Of a stretch of 64,000 nt of DNA, positions 36,080-48,532 are shown one piece after another. The position numbers and the translations under genes are program-made. A model generated the notes under the pieces. It saw only the letters and a list, made by a program, of their open reading frames with translations. It ran no database searches and was not told the origin of the DNA. The first letter of the stretch is position 1, and every line of letters starts with the position of its first letter. The stretch is taken from positions 19,912,664-19,976,663 of the forward strand of contig NW_024044459.1 of the NCBI RefSeq assembly GCF_014851395.1. Reading direction: 5' to 3'. The DNA comes from Micropterus salmoides. Lineage: Eukaryota > Chordata > Actinopteri > Centrarchiformes > Centrarchidae.

Positions 36080-36665
36080 TGACAACAACAAGGATTTAGT
36101 GTACTTCTTAGAAGGCTGGGCTATAGGGGAAATGGGATGAGGAGAAGTGAGGGAAAGAACTGGAGGTGGATAGTATAGAAAAGGGACTAATAGGGGGGAA
36201 AAAAAGGTAGAAAAGTGATGAAAAGGGTTGGCCCGATACCAGGACATGAGGACACACCCTGTTATGAGAGAGTAGTTGGACCTGTCATGATGTGAGGCAG
36301 AGCAAAGGAATGTAGGCCAGACAGTAAAGCAGAACAGACGAATTGGGACGAATGGGCCACGAGAAAAGGGTGGAGGTGAGGGTGGCGGTGGTAGGAGAAG
36401 AGTGAGGAATGTCAGCTGATGATCTTTGTGCAATCCACTCGAGCTTGAAACTCACAAGACAATGTCGGGCCTCTGGTAGCAACACCGGTAAGGGGTCAAG
36501 ATGTGGAGGAGTTGGGCTGAAAAGAAGTTGCAAAGAGGTAGAGTGGGAAAAAGGCAAAAGGGAAGGTGGAGTTGAGGGATGAGAAGAAGGAAGGAAGGTA
36601 GGGAATGGATTGAAGGGGTCAGGAAAGGAGGAGGAGGAAAGAAGACAGAAGAAAGAGAAATGTAA
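36080..36665. repeat. Long purine-rich domain
   Basis: For nearly 600 bases the plus strand is dominated by A and G (GGAGAAGTGAGGGAAAG, GGAAGGAAGGTAGGG, AGGAGGAGGAAAGAAG). Three long reverse-strand frames of 84 to 152 codons are Pro/Ser/Leu/Phe-rich and are explained by this strand bias. Confidence 0.65.
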
Positions 36666-36669
36666 ATTT

Positions 36670-39600
36670 CCAATATGCACCGCACACAGGCACTTGTTGC
36701 ACACACATGTAGGTAATGTGGAATGGTGACCGCCAGGCATCACTCCAAATCAACCTGATCAATCTGTTCTCAGCCCAGGAAAGTTTTGTTTGTCTTAGTA
36801 TTGATCTGCCATGTTGACAAAACTGCTGCGGGTCAAGCAAGGAAAATGAGATGACGAATGGCTTTGTGTGCACGCATTTATGTCCATAGTTGTGTTTCAG
36901 TTGCATTGCCTTTGTATCTGCACTCTTTGCAATGTGTACATGCAGGCGTGTTAAGTTTTGGCTTTTGTTACAAGAGCAATACAAACTGTGAGTGAGGGAA
37001 CTCATCTGGGACACCGCAAGCTTATAGATCAGAGGGAAACCATCTGTATATACGAGTCAGCTTATGTGTAATCACTCTGTGTGTTTAAGTATTCATCTCA
37101 CCTAGCATGAGGGAATACTGTAGATAAGTGGAGGACTGTTTCCTGGAAGAACAATAGATAATAGGATCAGACGTATATACAGTAAACAGCAGTTAATAAA
37201 CAGAGATGGTAGTTTTTGGAAGAATTACAGAGAGTCAAAAATTACATGGCAAATACAGCTTAGTATAAATAACACTTTATATCAATCGTGCCCCAAGTCA
37301 TTGTTTAGTACAGTATGTCATGTGTTTATGAATATGGTGACAGAAGTAGACAGGAAGAGAAGGAAGGGGATCAAAGAAGAGATTAGATTGTATCTCAAAA
37401 TTGACTAGGTGGTGCCACCCTTGATTTAAGATAATTAACATCCCTACCCACAGACAGATAGAAAAAAAGTGACTTGGCAGACAGATTTGGGGAAGCTGAA
37501 TGATGGTTCATGTGAATGTATGCCTATTTTACAAAGTGTTTGAGAAAAGGAGATAATGATAACAAATGACAGCGGCAGCACTTGTTTGTCAGTTGTAGAA
37601 AAAGACAAGATATATAAAAAGGATATTTAATTGTCATGCACAGTATGCCTGGTATATTTTATGAAAAGATAGATACTCTAGAAATTCTCAGTGCATGCAA
37701 ACTACTTCCAGATTAGTGTATTAGTGTATTTTTTTCTTGTAAGATAGATGGATAGTCTAACATTAGTTTGCTAACTATCCTCCCCCCCCTAATTAAACAC
37801 ATACTGTATATTCAACACGCGCTGTAGCGGTCGGCCTTGTCATGTGTAGGCACCAAGTAGATAATTCATACATATGTCAGAGTGACACTGATGAATACAC
37901 TGATGTGTTGCTGTTCTCAGGGGTGGATAGAGCCAACCAAAGACACGAAAAAAGAATGAAGACAAGAGCAGGGTGCATTCCTACATAATAGCCAGCCAGC
38001 CTGCAAGCCCTTGTTCTTGTTTACTGTAAACACCCTCATGCCAATCACTATCTCTCTTTCCCTCTCAGCGCTGTGACTCCGAGCCAGCATGTTGCCCTGG
38101 GCAAGTTTCAAACTTTGCGTTGAAGCTTGCACTCACATGCAAGAGCATTTGTCGAAGCACGCAGGCAGGTCTCGCTTGCATTTTCACAAACAACACGTGT
38201 ATACTCACACACGCCCACACAGACAATTTTCTTTTTACTCCCACACAAAAATCCTATTTCTTGTACTAATGTAATGATTGGATGTTTATGCCTACACAGA
38301 AACAAGGAAGGAGTTATCATCAGAAGATAACTGATACGGATGCATGCAAGCCCCAATCCCTGCCAGCAGATAGTCACCTAATCAGTGGCCCTGTGGACAT
38401 AACCGTCTATCTACCTGTCCGGCCTGCATGTAACAAAGTATCTACCTGTCTTCCAGCTGGCCTACCACTTCCATTGTGTATATTTGGATATTTTCAAGGT
38501 GTTGGTGTGCTGTCTTGGAAGTGTGAAACAGTCCACAGCACACTGGAGGACATGGCAAAGTTTGCATTGTTTGACCAGGTGTATACAGAGGTGCATGTGT
38601 GAGGGAGAAAAAGAAGGAGCGAGACAGGAAGGAAGAGAGAGAGAGAGAGGAAGACTGTGAGTTAGACAGGAGTAGAAAGACGAGTGTGACAGATTTCTCT
38701 GTGAGGCACACAGCTCTTCAGGCGTCAGGATGGTGGTTGATCCAGCATGATGATGAACCATGATGGATCAACACAAGGCCCGGTAGCTGCTTGGGGCTGC
38801 TCTCACCAGAGCTGAGTGAAGGGAGGGGAAACAGCCCCCGGCTGCGAGTCGACAAAGAGCCAAGATGGAGAGAGGACACTTGGGGCATTTGTTTATTTAT
38901 TTCCTCCCATATGCCGTATCCTCTGCAGTGCTACAGTGAGTCAGCTCAATGAGGCATAAGGTGAATGCTCCATCAACTCTCTGAGGATGGGCGGGCATAT
39001 CTGCCTCAAAAGCAGCTTACTCAAACTTTCTGCATAGAAAGTGGTCCGTTTTTGGAAGGTTTTGGATGGGAATAAAGCCTTTTTGGCATTTAATTTTAGG
39101 GCCGTGGACTTGTGTTGCTCTTTTTACCCGCTGTCCAGTGCTCTCTCCACAATGCAGAGCTGAGAAAAAAATTAAAAACCAAAAAGCAGAAGCCACAGTG
39201 GACCACACTGATTGTATTTGACACAATTTCAACATAACAGGCAATTAATTTGGCAACCGACATGAACCAAACCTTGTGAAGCTACATTGTGAAGTACCTC
39301 AGAGCAAACTTCACGCATAACTTCTGCGTACACGCATGTTTTCTTTCAGGCTGTCTGTGTGACAGTTTGTTTCTCACCCCCACACGTTCACACATTAGTT
39401 ATAATCTCTTGTGTTAGGCTGCGTGGACCTTAAAGAGAAAGAGCGAGAGAGTCCTGTAATGCTGACAACTTGAGAAACTGTAACAATGCCATCTCATTAA
39501 CAAATGTCCTTTGTGTTTGTTTACACCATATGGAGAGTTTGGAGCCAGAAGGGTAAAAGAAGGTTTTGACTCATTTTACATCCAAAATAGTTTTGACCTT

Positions 39601-40950
39601 CTTATTGAAATTGAATTTTAAGTCTTACTGTGCTGGTAGGTTCAATGGTTCAAATTAATATGTACAGCGAAGGCCAGGAGAAGGGTGGCAGAGGGAGAAA
39701 GGATTAGACACCTGGAAACTGCCCATTATGAGTATTTACCTAAGTATCGTGCTCAAGGACAAGGGACAAACACCTCTCAGTCCATCTGTGTGCAGATTTT
39801 TGTAGTTAAATGTTTTGTATACTTTGTTTATCTACTCAAATGTTATCAATTGTCCATGGCTTTTGGTTATTTTGCATGTTTTAGACAATTATAGGCAACA
39901 TAGCTTGTGAATGTAATGCTTTTTGGCAGCTGATTATTCTTGGATGCTGCAAGCAAGGGAATGCGTAACCATTGTGCCTTACTTAATGGATGACTCTTAT
40001 GAGCTGTAATTTTATAATGAAAAAAATAAGCATTATTAGTTTCCAAAATAGTTGTTGGATGCTTCAACAGAGTTTTTTGCTTCTTTATGAATTTTTTATT
40101 TTATCCCCTCTAATGGAGCTCAGTATCATTGCCACTGCTTTAAACACAGGCCTAGAGTGTAGTATAATCCCTTAAAACTACGCAAATCATTTAAAATCCA
40201 GTCAGGATTAAAAATGTTGTGACAGTTACGTTTTCATATGTTGCCTAGTGCACTATATTATCCACACCACCTTCATTCAAACCATCATTCCCTACTGAAT
40301 TTAAGACAATAATGCTTCCTTTCCTGGAAAAGATGTCATTCTCTTCAGAGACAGATTTAGAAGTAGGAGATAGAGAGATTTAGGCAATCCCTGCTTGTAA
40401 TGACAAAAACTTCACACACAGTAGGTATCCTGAAGGCAAGAGAACTCTCATGAAGCAGCAAGCTGCAAACGGCATACAGCCTCTTTAGAAACACATCTAA
40501 CAGGAACTGAGGCAAGACAAAATGAATTCCCAATGCATAAATCAAATTAATCTGTATCCAATCACAATCTGATACGGGAATACACACCAATTTGAAGAGA
40601 GAGCCATATGGAAATAAGAAAATGGACAATGAAGGAGGAGGCATCTTGTCAGGAGTGTAACAGTTTTGTGGTGGGAAACAGGTGTGTAAACAGCGCTCTG
40701 CTACTTGTATCTGTGCCTATACTGTACGTACTGTAATATGTGTGTGTGTGTGTGAGTGTGTACATCTGAGAGGGATAGAGCACTTATGAGCGTGAGCGTT
40801 TACATATGTGTATCTAATGAACAGTAATTTCATTTAGAAAAGCAGTTAGATGGGCGGCGCAATCAGGCATCCCATTTCAAAACTCTATCCCCCCAGGACA
40901 TGTACACACGCACGCACGTGCACAGTGACTCCATGACTCTAAACGCATGC
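36670..40950. other. Non-coding DNA, mostly single copy
   Basis: No gene recognised in about 4.3 kb. A GA-rich stretch lies at 38601-38653. 39900-40200 is AT-rich. Short TG runs lie near 40738-40756. No target duplications or terminal repeats were found. Confidence 0.55.
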
Positions 40951-40964
40951 AGAATAAATGTCTC

Positions 40965-41050
40965 CTGGCTGCCATCTAGCTATCTAATTATTCCTTTTTT
41001 CATTAAATGGGTAAATCAGATTCTAATTAGCTAGGCTGTCATTCAGTGGC
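40965..41050. promoter_or_regulatory. Candidate regulatory element with TAATTA pair
   Basis: ATCTAATTATTCC (TAATTA at 40985-40990) and TTCTAATTAGCTAGG (41022 onward) are two near-identical homeodomain palindromes 37 bases apart, with CATTAAATGGG between them. The DNA is unique and repeat-free and sits just 5' of a TG array. This is a motif-based guess. Confidence 0.3.
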
Positions 41051-41085
41051 CGGGGAGCTAGAGATGGTGAGCACGTATTGGACAG

Positions 41086-41091
<6 letters not shown>

Positions 41092-41129
<38 letters not shown>
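41092..41129. repeat. (TG)n microsatellite
   Basis: About 19 uninterrupted TG units. Confidence 0.96.
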
Positions 41130-41131
<2 letters not shown>

Positions 41132-41134
41132 ATA

Positions 41135-42294
41135 GCATATGCTCTCATCTCTGTCCCTAGGGCGAGGTAGAGGTCTCTGGTAATTACTTTTGTTGCACCA
41201 GGAAAGAATGTTGGTAGAGAGCAGGAAGGAAGCCAGCAGGACCCAATCAGGTGTAGACCTCTAATTAAAGCTTCTTCAGACATATCGATACATAGTTTGG
41301 AAGGTAGACATACCTATCCTGAGAATACATGTTGAGTAATTTAAGTGCAATCTTTATTCAGAAAAAGAATGCACGTTTGCATGCCATTCACCAAACAATA
41401 CCTGAATCCGGATCATGTTTTAAGAATTGTTGCACGTTTCACCATGTGTGAAATGCTGAAATTTCTGAATGATGTCTACCCCAATTTGCTCTGCTTTGTT
41501 CTACATGTTTTAGTGGTGGGTAAAGGAGCCATCAAAGGAAATAAAGCAGAGAAGGTGTTTGTGTAACATTAACCATGGCTCCTCTGATTAATTGGCCCTC
41601 AAGAGACTCACTGCTGAGGGAGGGCACTTTCTTCCAATTCCTGTCCTGCAGCAGGACCACTAGTTCTGCTCTCAGTCTGCATCTCACTCAGAGTGGGAAC
41701 ACAGTTTACGAGTCTTTGGCCGTTAATGGCATGTGTTTGCGTGGCTGCTTGTGTGGGTTTCTGTGTGACAGCATTTCCTGTCTGATTGGACGCAGCACTG
41801 CTGTTTGTCTAAAGCCCATTTGAATTAGCTGAATTGATGTATAACACTTCAGAAATTACTATCTCTCCCAGATAGGATAAACATCAACTCATCAGGAATT
41901 CCAGCCCAGCAGACCAAACAAGCCTGCCAAAAGTTTCCCGTCATGAAACCTCGTGTAGAATGTCAATGTCCCTTTTTACTGATTCTGATTCTAATCCTAA
42001 CCCTGGCCCCTTCGCTCTGGGGACCTAGTAAAGATTTGTTTGGGAGGCTTTTGAAATTTGCAGGACCTTTGCATTTGGCTCCGTGTTTTGTGCCTGCCTG
42101 GTGTTCTAAGTTTTAATTGCAATGGGGAAAGAAGGAGAGAGGACCTGTGCTGTGTGCAGATGCGTGTGTCCCATGTACTCAAACGTGTGTGTGTGACAGT
42201 GTTTGTAAGTACTGGTGGGAATTTGGATTTGGTTTTACTGAGAACAAACACATTCCTGCATAATGTTCAATTCTGAGCATCACCACCCCAAGCC

Positions 42295-42300
<6 letters not shown>
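41135..42300. other. Non-coding DNA with possible conserved segments
   Basis: No gene recognised. 41570-41830 is unique, balanced in composition and contains GATTAATTGG and CCGTTAATGG motifs; it might be a conserved element. Confidence 0.45.

Positions 42301-42304
<4 letters not shown>

Positions 42305-42329
<25 letters not shown>
42305..42329. repeat. (CA)n microsatellite
   Basis: About 12 CA units following a short CT run. Confidence 0.94.
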
Positions 42330-42331
<2 letters not shown>

Positions 42332-42479
42332 CCACTTTAGGTAGCAAAAGGGGGCAGGAGGTTGGAGAAAGTTTACATGCGTTCATGGCCTGTTCACACA
42401 AGTTTGAGAGTTTTTTGAGTTTAGCCATTTCTGATACAAAACGACGACACTCAACCTACCCTACGTCTTTAGAACTGTC

Positions 42480-42920
42480 CTTATCTGTTGTTGTTTCAAA
42501 CACTTAAAACAACCCATGTTCATGTTTTCCTGACAAGCGACCTCATGTGGTCGTGCGATGTATGACGGTTTGCTCCCAAGAAGCAGAGACGCAAGGGTCG
42601 TGACGTTGTTACAGCACCTCAAAAAGTTTTAGGGACAAGGGTGAAGTAGGTGGTTGGGTGTTGCACTTTGGTGCCTACTTTATCTCCCCCCCGGCAGCTG
42701 CAGTTGGTTTCTTTTAATTCTCAACCACAATCGTTGATTCAACTTAATCAAGTAGTTGTAGTTCCCTAAACTTGAGCAGACGTTCACCATAGGGGGGGCA
42801 GATCAGAAGACTTACAGTCATATTAATAATTTTTTTAATGGTCATATGGGTCTTTTTAAAAAGCAAATCACCTATTTCCTTATTACCTTATAAGGACTTG
42901 TTTTTTTACATGAATCATCC
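42480..42920. other. Possible old mobile-element remnant
   Basis: CpG-bearing sequence (GGTCGTGCGATGTATGACGG, AAGGGTCGTGACGTTG) followed by GGTCATATGGGTCTTTTTAA is reminiscent of repeats I have seen in fish genomes, but I cannot name the family and found no termini. Confidence 0.25.
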
Positions 42921-44202
42921 GTTCTATTGTCAACAACAGGGGCAACAATGCAAAAAAGCAAATAAAACATTCTCTGTGCTCTAAGGCTTGTGCTTCTTGT
43001 AGAGGCATGCCCATATTTTTCAAAATAAAAGGTTCACAAAAAATGGCACCACACCTTAAGAAATGACCACTCGCATTGTATCCCCCTCTCACATACCTGC
43101 TACAGCTACTATGTGTGTGCCTGCATTTATACTGTGCAGAACACATAATCCTTCTCTGACCTACACAGATTGTGTTCAGATAGCAACACCTACACCCCGC
43201 GCACCACTGTATATAGTGTGGCTGTGTGTGTTTGAACAGAGGACACTGTATCTGGGCAGTGCAGTGGTTGACCACAATCTGGCACCAAGTCTGGTTGTGA
43301 TTCAGAGCCTCCAGGGATGAGAGGAATTAACAAGAAATATAGAGTGTAGCAGAAGTCGCAATGGTGATTTTGAAAAGTGCTCTTTAGAAAACAAGGAATG
43401 AGTCATTATGTAAATAGTTAAAAGCTTATATTTATTTAAGATATTTGTTTATGGGTACTGCCTTTTCTTGCTTGAAAGAGGAAGACTTTAGCGCATTTAG
43501 TGATGATCCGCTCCTTTATAACACTGATTGAGGGCCGCCCAGATGAATCACTGTAAACAAAGAAAAACTAGATAGTTTTTGTTGCTCACTTCTCACACAG
43601 ATGACATCACCACTAATGGGGTCCTATTTTATTCATTTAAAGGGTATGTGTGTGTGTGTGGTTTGCGTAAAGTTATAGCCCATTGGTCATTTTATAGAGA
43701 ATGCGTTCCATCTTTCTTTATTCATTTTCAGTGATTATTCTCTGAAAATTCACTTTATCTCCTTCCTTCCCTGTTTATTTCCCTGTCTCTCTCAGTTCTG
43801 TGTGGGTGTTCTGATAGTCAGGCCAGCTCACCACATCTGGGCGCTGTTTGAAAGTGTTTGAAAGTACACTGTTATTTCAGCAATTAGGCTTAAAAACAAA
43901 TAGAATACCCTCGGTTTACGCTTGCCAGTCTCCATATACAAATGCCAACGCACACGCACACAAACCCTCCGCCTCGTCATGCAGGTCACACACACATAAT
44001 GACAGTCGCTGTTTATGTTTGTCATCCATTTTTCATGGACAATTAGGTGAAATGGAGATCACGTCTTGCTGAAAACTCGGATGCACGCTGAGGCTTTAGA
44101 GATGAGCTGTGAGTGTGGTAGATCAGGGTGCTCGTGCAATTATCATGTATACCTGATTCTGAGTATCCCTCTGGAACAGCTGTTCACTGTTTGCGTCGCT
44201 TT

Positions 44203-44232
44203 TGTGTGTGTGTGTGTGTGTGTCTGTGTGTG
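44203..44232. repeat. (TG)n microsatellite, one interruption
   Basis: Ten TG units, a TC interruption, then four more TG units. Confidence 0.93.
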
Positions 44233-44434
44233 ATGCTACACAGACCTTTGCAATGTACAGTAAAGTTTCATCAGTTTTGGACTCGCCCATCAATCACAGC
44301 AGATTAGCTGACACCTCCCCTACCCACACCACTCTGCTCCCTACCTGCAGGCCCTGACTGATAGGTTGGTGCTAGAAAAACAACACAAACTGCCGCCTGA
44401 TTGCAAACAGAAATACATAGTCCCTCTCTTGTGT

Positions 44435-44453
44435 ACACACACACACACACACA
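44435..44453. repeat. (AC)n microsatellite
   Basis: About nine uninterrupted AC units. Confidence 0.9.
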
Positions 44454-44606
44454 TCCAGATACACGTATTCGTTCTCGTCCCCTGCTTATTTTCTTTTTCT
44501 CTGTCTTTGTTTTTGTTTTACTAACTCAATATTTTTTCTGCCCACTCACTGGATCAGTCTATTTTGATATATACGATTTCTTGTGGCTTGTGTGCGTGTG
44601 TTTGTT

Positions 44607-44628
44607 TGTGTGTGTGTGTGTGTGTGTG
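44607..44628. repeat. (TG)n microsatellite
   Basis: Eleven TG units about 155 bases from the preceding AC array and in the opposite sense. Confidence 0.92.
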
Positions 44629-46295
44629 CGTAAAATTTCACTGATTGTCGTGTCTCTCTGTGGTGGCTCGTTGCCCACAGGGCTTAGTATCAGGCTGATC
44701 AAATGCTCAGCACTCTGTCTGCCTGATCACACAGGCGGACGAGCGGATCCCCGATGATAGGAGCTCCAGATTACATGCACTGGACCACCGCCCAATTCAG
44801 CTCTGAGGCAGGATAGATGGACAGGTAGTAGATGGTTAAGAATGTGGGCGGTATCATTGGCTTGGAAAAATACTCTAAAATATAAATTTGACCATGATAT
44901 AGATATTTAGCCTCAACTTGACCTGCTAACAGATATGTTGTTCCAGTTATCATTAGTAAAGGATTAGTCATCATTGGCCTGCACTATAGAATCATGTTGC
45001 ATTGCAGACATGAAGGAAGAGAAATGAGCTGTTCTCAGAACCCACTACAACCTCTAGTTCTTTCTGTTCTCTCTTTTTTTTCTCCTTTTTTGTTCATGAA
45101 GTGGTATCATAAAGCCTAGGTTTAGCCTTTTTTAACACCATTTATACTCATTTATGCCACCTACAGTGAATGTCTGTCTTTATGTCTTTGCATTGATCAT
45201 GATTGCTTTTCTTCAATGCTGAAAAGTTCACATTTTTGAGATGCATGGTTTTCTCTAGACAGCAGCTGGTACACGCACATGCTTGAGCAATTGCAGCATT
45301 TGATTGCAGCCCCCCCCCCAGCAGTCATATGGACATGAGTGTCAGTGCTATGTTTATCAGATGTTTATAGCACATGATCAAAAGTCAAAAACAAAAGCTT
45401 AAGTGCGAGCTCACTAATCATCTCTGCAGGAAACAAGAGAATCACAGAAATGCTGAAAGAAATCGAATATTATAAGAATGAGAACCACCTGCTAAGCTTT
45501 GGTAGGGTCTATGGTGGAAACAAGGCCAATCATATTGTAATAGCCTTGCATTGTATGTCGTCTGCATATATGATGTACACACACACACGCTAACACACAG
45601 ACAAACCCATGTGCACACCTGTAGACTGTATGCTATTGTGTCTGACTTGGTTCAGTAGACCAGTAATATCAGCCCATGGGACCAGCTAAAATTGGCAGAC
45701 CTCACAGGGTGAGGATATGTGTCAGCACTGTATTTCTGTGTCTGTCTGTGTGTGTGTGCGTGTGCTTGTGCATTTTTGTGAGACTACACCCTGCCTTTTC
45801 TTGATTAATGGAGTGTGAAGGGATTATGCTGATTCAGTTCATAACTGGGGCACGGTGACACAGTCATTACACAGGTGAGTGTGAGTGTGTGTGCGTGTCC
45901 TTGCATGGCTGTTTTCCACACACAGGCAGGTGAATGGAGACGGCAGAGTAGTGAAAACGTCCCAGTCCTTTTGTCCTCTGTGCCAAAGGCAAACATGGCA
46001 GAGAGCTCTCACTAATCCCCTCCTCTAGCCTTATCTAAACTACACCTGAGAGCAAAGGAGAGGGGAGAAGAAAGCGAGGTCAGGAGAGGGGGAAAAGAGG
46101 TGTGTACAGAAAGAGAAAGAGGAGTTATGCAAAAAGTATAATGGATAGATGAAGAATGTGTACAGGAAAGCTGGGAGGACGAGTGGAATGACACGCTGAT
46201 AGGCTAGGATAAGAGATATAAGAGAGGTGACGAGGTGAAGGATTCAAAAGTATCAAGTGAAAGAAACAGGGACTGAAATAATAGAACAATATATG

Positions 46296-46303
46296 GTGTA
46301 AGA
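46296..46303. repeat. Target-site duplication GTGTAAGA (left copy)
   Basis: Matches GTGTAAAA at 47327-47334 at seven of eight bases and directly abuts the CAGGGCTA end of the element. Confidence 0.75.
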
Positions 46304-47326
46304 CAGGGCTATTCAATTACAAATTCAATTGGGCCAGATTTTGCAACCAGGATACGGAGATGGGCTGGACATTGTCTCACGAGTTGGGATGGGTATCATT
46401 AGGATTTTATTGACACACTTGGTAATCCTTAGTGGTTCAGTTCTTTATCGATGCTCTTATCCATCCTATTTATTACTAAATAATTGCATATATTATTTGA
46501 AAAAATAATAAAAATTTTTACCTAAATTAACTAAATGGTTTCTAGAGCAGCAACAGGATTTACAACAGCAAAGTCACTAAAATCTCACTGGAATAAAATC
46601 TAAAATGTCAGTAAAATAAATCATATTCCTGACAACAACATACTGAGTGAAGTTTAGAAAGAATGAACTACTCAGTCCCTCCTGTCCTCCTCCCCCTGCT
46701 GCTGCTGGTAGAGAGGAGGGCTTGTCTGTCTCCAGCAGCTGAGTTTATAATGTGCCATATTTTAATGTACGTGGCAAACTAAGCTAAACAGTTACTAAAG
46801 ACAGACAGCTTTCACTTGTTTTTGACAATAAGCTATTAGCTGAACTAGCTGCAGTGGATGAGAGACTGAGCAGATTAAAACATCGCATTTTGCATGTTTA
46901 TGCTTATTAAACAGGTGTGTTAGTACAGTATTGGCTTTTTACTCGCTATGTTGTTATTGCAACACGTAGCGGAATTACACTAACGAGCGTAGTTGTCAAC
47001 GTCGGTCCACTGATCAGCTGGCTGACTTCGCTCCGTGTGTGTGCGCGTGTGTGTGTATGAGGAGTGGAGGCGCTCTGCAGAGACACATAGAAGGGGAGAG
47101 GCTGCAGGTCGGACAGTTATGTTGAGCCTTGATTGGTGGTGATCGGTACAGCGCATGTAAAACTTAACAAAGATGAAGGAATCGATACAGCTCACTCTTT
47201 AGCTACTTCCATACACTATACATGTAGTCCACTTTTGTTGTCATATATATTAGATTATGTGCTGGGCCACATGGAGGTTGCTTCAGGGCCGAATGTGGCC
47301 CGCGGGCCGCCAACTGCATAGGGCTG
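46304..47326. mobile_element. hAT DNA transposon, non-autonomous, composite
   Basis: The left end is CAGGGCTATTCAATTAC and the inverted right end is CAGCCCTATGCAGTTGG; they share CAG, CCTAT/GCTAT and CA-TT positions, as in degenerate hAT ends. An eight-base near-perfect duplication flanks it. Terminal parts contain TTGGGCCAGATTTTGC (left) and GGCCCGCGGGCCGCC (right), typical of a well-known vertebrate hAT family with GGGCC-rich ends. No transposase frame is present. The centre, about 46386-47190, looks like a separate inserted hAT-type element, so only about 85 bp on the left and 135 bp on the right belong to the outer copy. Confidence 0.8.
46386..47190. mobile_element. Probable nested hAT-like element
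   Basis: The left edge GGGATGGGTATCATTAGGAT continues with TTTATCGATGCTCTTATCC, as in fish hAT elements that begin GGGATGGGTATCG. The right edge ends GGAATCGATACAG, the inverse of such an end but lacking the final CCCATCCC. CTCAC occurs just outside both edges (46376-46380 and 47191-47195), which may be what remains of the target duplication. The interior includes CpG-bearing sequence (46960-47030) and a GTGTGCGCGTGTG patch. No transposase is encoded. Confidence 0.5.
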
Positions 47327-47334
47327 GTGTAAAA
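47327..47334. repeat. Target-site duplication GTGTAAAA (right copy)
   Basis: Right copy of the 8-bp hAT duplication with one mismatch to the left copy. Confidence 0.75.
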
Positions 47335-47562
47335 AAAGTAATTTGAAGCTTAGTAATAGCTATACTACTGCTATCAGGTATGTGAGTCTACGAGTAATGT
47401 AAAACCTAGATGTTTTCTGACTGCCATTAAAACAGACAAGGTTTCAAGGTATATTACAGAGCCGTTTTTCAGTCCTGCAGATTAAACTAAACACAATCCC
47501 TAAAACTTACTACTGTTGTCCACATTTAGATTGAAATCATAGTGAGTTAGTGAGTGAATCTT

Positions 47563-47645
47563 ACATTTGCATTTGCTCATTTGGCAGGTGCTTGACGAAC
47601 ATACAAGTATCATTAAAGTAAGAGATCTACAAGTGACAACAGACA
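47563..47645 (-). mobile_element. Reversed L2/SINE 3' tail remnant
   Basis: CATTTGCATTTGCTCATTTG followed by GCAGGTGCTTGACGAAC and ATCTACAAGTGACA matches the general pattern of the abundant fish repeat CATTTGGCAGACGCTTTTATCC ... CTTACAAGTGA, in reverse orientation. It is diverged and has no visible target duplication, so it is an old fragment. Confidence 0.5.
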
Positions 47646-47649
47646 CAAG

Positions 47650-48460
47650 AGCAGACAAATTTTTGATGTCAAATAAAAGTGGTTGTAATGTTTCTTAACA
47701 AGTTGAATGAGGAAACAGGTTCCTTAGAGCAATAACATATGGATGTTTGTTGAGATAATATTGCTCCAAACAAAACTGTATGTCATCGGCTGCGCCACCA
47801 TCTTTACAGATTGTTACTACGGTGCAGTGGTTAAAACAGACATAGCATTTGCTGTCAATTACTCAAAACTGTTACATAGAAATGCATGCCAGCCCTGCTG
47901 CCAAGCACAAGAATGGCGAAACAGAATAGAACAGGTTTTACTCTAGTGAATCAACAGAGAACAAAAATGTGAGTCAGAGATGAGCAAAGAAGGCTGGGTA
48001 AACATTGCTAGATTTCTTGCCAATTTCTTGAACCAGTTAAGTGTAACATTTCCTTTTGTTTGAGAGATGCTATGATGTGGGATTTTCTCAGCTGCTGTGA
48101 TAAGGCTTCAGTGAAATGCAAACGCAGTCATGTTAGCTCACACACAGGGTACAGTGTGGAAGTCTTTGACAACATTATTGATGTTTTCAGCCTGATCTAA
48201 ATGAGTATGTAGGGCTTTACTGGAGTTTCGTCTTGTATTGTTTTTCCATTCAATGTGCTAACCTGCTCGCTCCTGTCACAGACACAACAAGCTAATAGAT
48301 TATCACATTGTATTCCTGGAGGCTGCTGAAAGCTTAGGAGGAGAGGATGGATAGAACGGCAGAAAAGGCAAAAGATTAGATGGATGATGCAGTTGGTTGT
48401 GTTGGGAGAACACAGTGGATATTTGTCTCCTTCCCTCGGCCTACCCTGTTCTTTCACTCA
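47650..48460. other. Non-coding DNA
   Basis: No gene recognised; a 67-codon frame at 47743-47946 has no family features. Confidence 0.5.
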
Positions 48461-48461
48461 T

Positions 48462-48464
<3 letters not shown>

Positions 48465-48529
<65 letters not shown>
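48465..48529. repeat. Pure (TG)n microsatellite, 65 bp
   Basis: About 32 uninterrupted TG units. Poly Cys-Val frames across it are artefacts. Confidence 0.98.

Positions 48530-48532
<3 letters not shown>

Larger units (their letters stand above)
42930..46290. other. Non-coding DNA, no gene assigned
   Basis: No gene recognised. TG or CA arrays interrupt it (listed separately), and a poly-C run of ten lies at 45310-45319. A 130-codon minus-strand frame at 42883-43275 is Cys-rich because it crosses TG/CA sequence and has no recognisable domain. Purine-rich sequence lies near 46050-46130. Confidence 0.55.

Noticed and set aside
36035..36743. Overlapping minus-strand frames of 132 and 152 codons
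   Set aside because: Explained by the long purine-rich plus strand; composition is Pro/Ser/Leu/Phe with no motif.
41980..42010. CTAATCCTAACCCTGG, telomere-like
   Set aside because: Only one CTAACCCT-like unit; not an interstitial telomere array.
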